Below, piece after piece: positions 34,783 through 34,932 of a stretch of DNA of 34,932 bases. The notes under the pieces are model-generated. The model did no database searches. It saw only the letters and a list, made by a program, of their open reading frames with translations, and had not been told where the DNA came from. Source of the stretch: Fidelibacterota bacterium (GTDB lineage Bacteria > Fidelibacterota > UBA8477 > JABMPR01). How positions within the stretch are numbered: the stretch's first letter is position 1; every line of letters begins with the position of its first letter. A program made the translations under genes and the position numbers. The stretch lies in NCBI GenBank assembly GCA_016844955.1, contig JAERTH010000091.1, positions 1-34,932 on the forward strand. Reading direction: 5' to 3'.

Positions 34783-34932
34783 TATTTTAACAGAACTTTC
34801 ATAATGGTACTGGGAATACCTGTCAACGTTTCGGGATCAAACATAAGTGCTTCGTTCAGACTGTTGTGACAGCTACAGGGCTGACTATGGTCATGATTAT
34901 CGATGACATGTTTTAGCAGTGCAAGCGCATCA
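34782..34932 (-). CDS. C-terminal end of an unidentified gene (partial)
   Basis: An open frame of 49 codons enters from the window edge and stops at TAG (34782-34784), sharing one base with the PAP2 start. The visible end contains a His/Cys cluster (HDHSQPCSCHN) and finishes ETLTGIPSTIMKVLLK. The cluster could bind a metal, but I do not recognise the family. Its coding nature is supported by the lack of stops and by the TAGTG coupling with PAP2. The rest lies outside the window. Confidence 0.55.
   Translation of the reverse strand, partial: DALALLKHVIDNHDHSQPCSCHNSLNEALMFDPETLTGIPSTIMKVLLK

Overview
The window looks like chromosomal DNA of moderate GC from an uncultured or little-studied bacterium of the FCB (Fibrobacteres-Chlorobi-Bacteroidetes) superphylum, for example Candidatus Marinimicrobia/Neomarinimicrobiota, KSB1, Calditrichota or Ignavibacteria. 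This placement is inference. It rests on two giant secreted proteins that end in NYPNPFNPTT-type C-terminal sorting domains, a TruB without a PUA domain, and the order of the nusA-infB cluster. Every protein gene reads on the minus strand; only one tRNA-Ser reads on the plus strand. About eight genes appear to start with GTG or TTG.

Layout. (1) 1-2100: an SOS/mobile patch. A canonical LexA (407-1015) is bracketed by two composite hairpin elements of REP type and lies just downstream of an IS200-like REP-associated tyrosine transposase (RAYT, 1098-1520). A 27-bp near-copy of the first nine lexA codons sits upstream of the transposase, after a 113-codon open frame with a good candidate promoter. 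(2) 2146-15045: a five-gene operon ending at a strong terminator. It encodes two paralogous outer-membrane-type proteins, a 3317-residue secreted protein made of about 20 Ig-like modules, a TPR lipoprotein and a coiled-coil lipoprotein with an SmpA/BamE-like end. (3) 15256-19459: a single gene for a 1374-residue surface protein with eight 97-residue cadherin-like repeats, two LamG-like domains and the same kind of sorting tail. (4) 19460-19908: a long AT-rich regulatory gap, then tRNA-Ser(GGA) and a bidirectional terminator. (5) 20086-32140: a housekeeping transcription unit, rimP-nusA-infB-rbfA-truB-ribF-rpsO-pnp-M16 peptidase-ald-polysaccharide deacetylase, covering transcription termination/antitermination, translation initiation, ribosome maturation, pseudouridylation, flavin synthesis and RNA decay. 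(6) 32247-34932: a membrane-anchored TPR protein, tRNA-Arg(CCT), a LiaF-like membrane protein, a PAP2 phosphatase and the end of an unidentified gene.

The most interesting parts are the 13-kb operon, which pairs a giant modular exported protein with two outer-membrane proteins and two lipoproteins, and the lexA/RAYT locus, where a transposase appears to have been inserted between lexA and its ancestral promoter and start. The giant protein has a clear hierarchical duplication history: three A-B-B units, then two A-A-A units. No T9SS machinery gene is visible in the window, so the export route is inferred from the tails alone.
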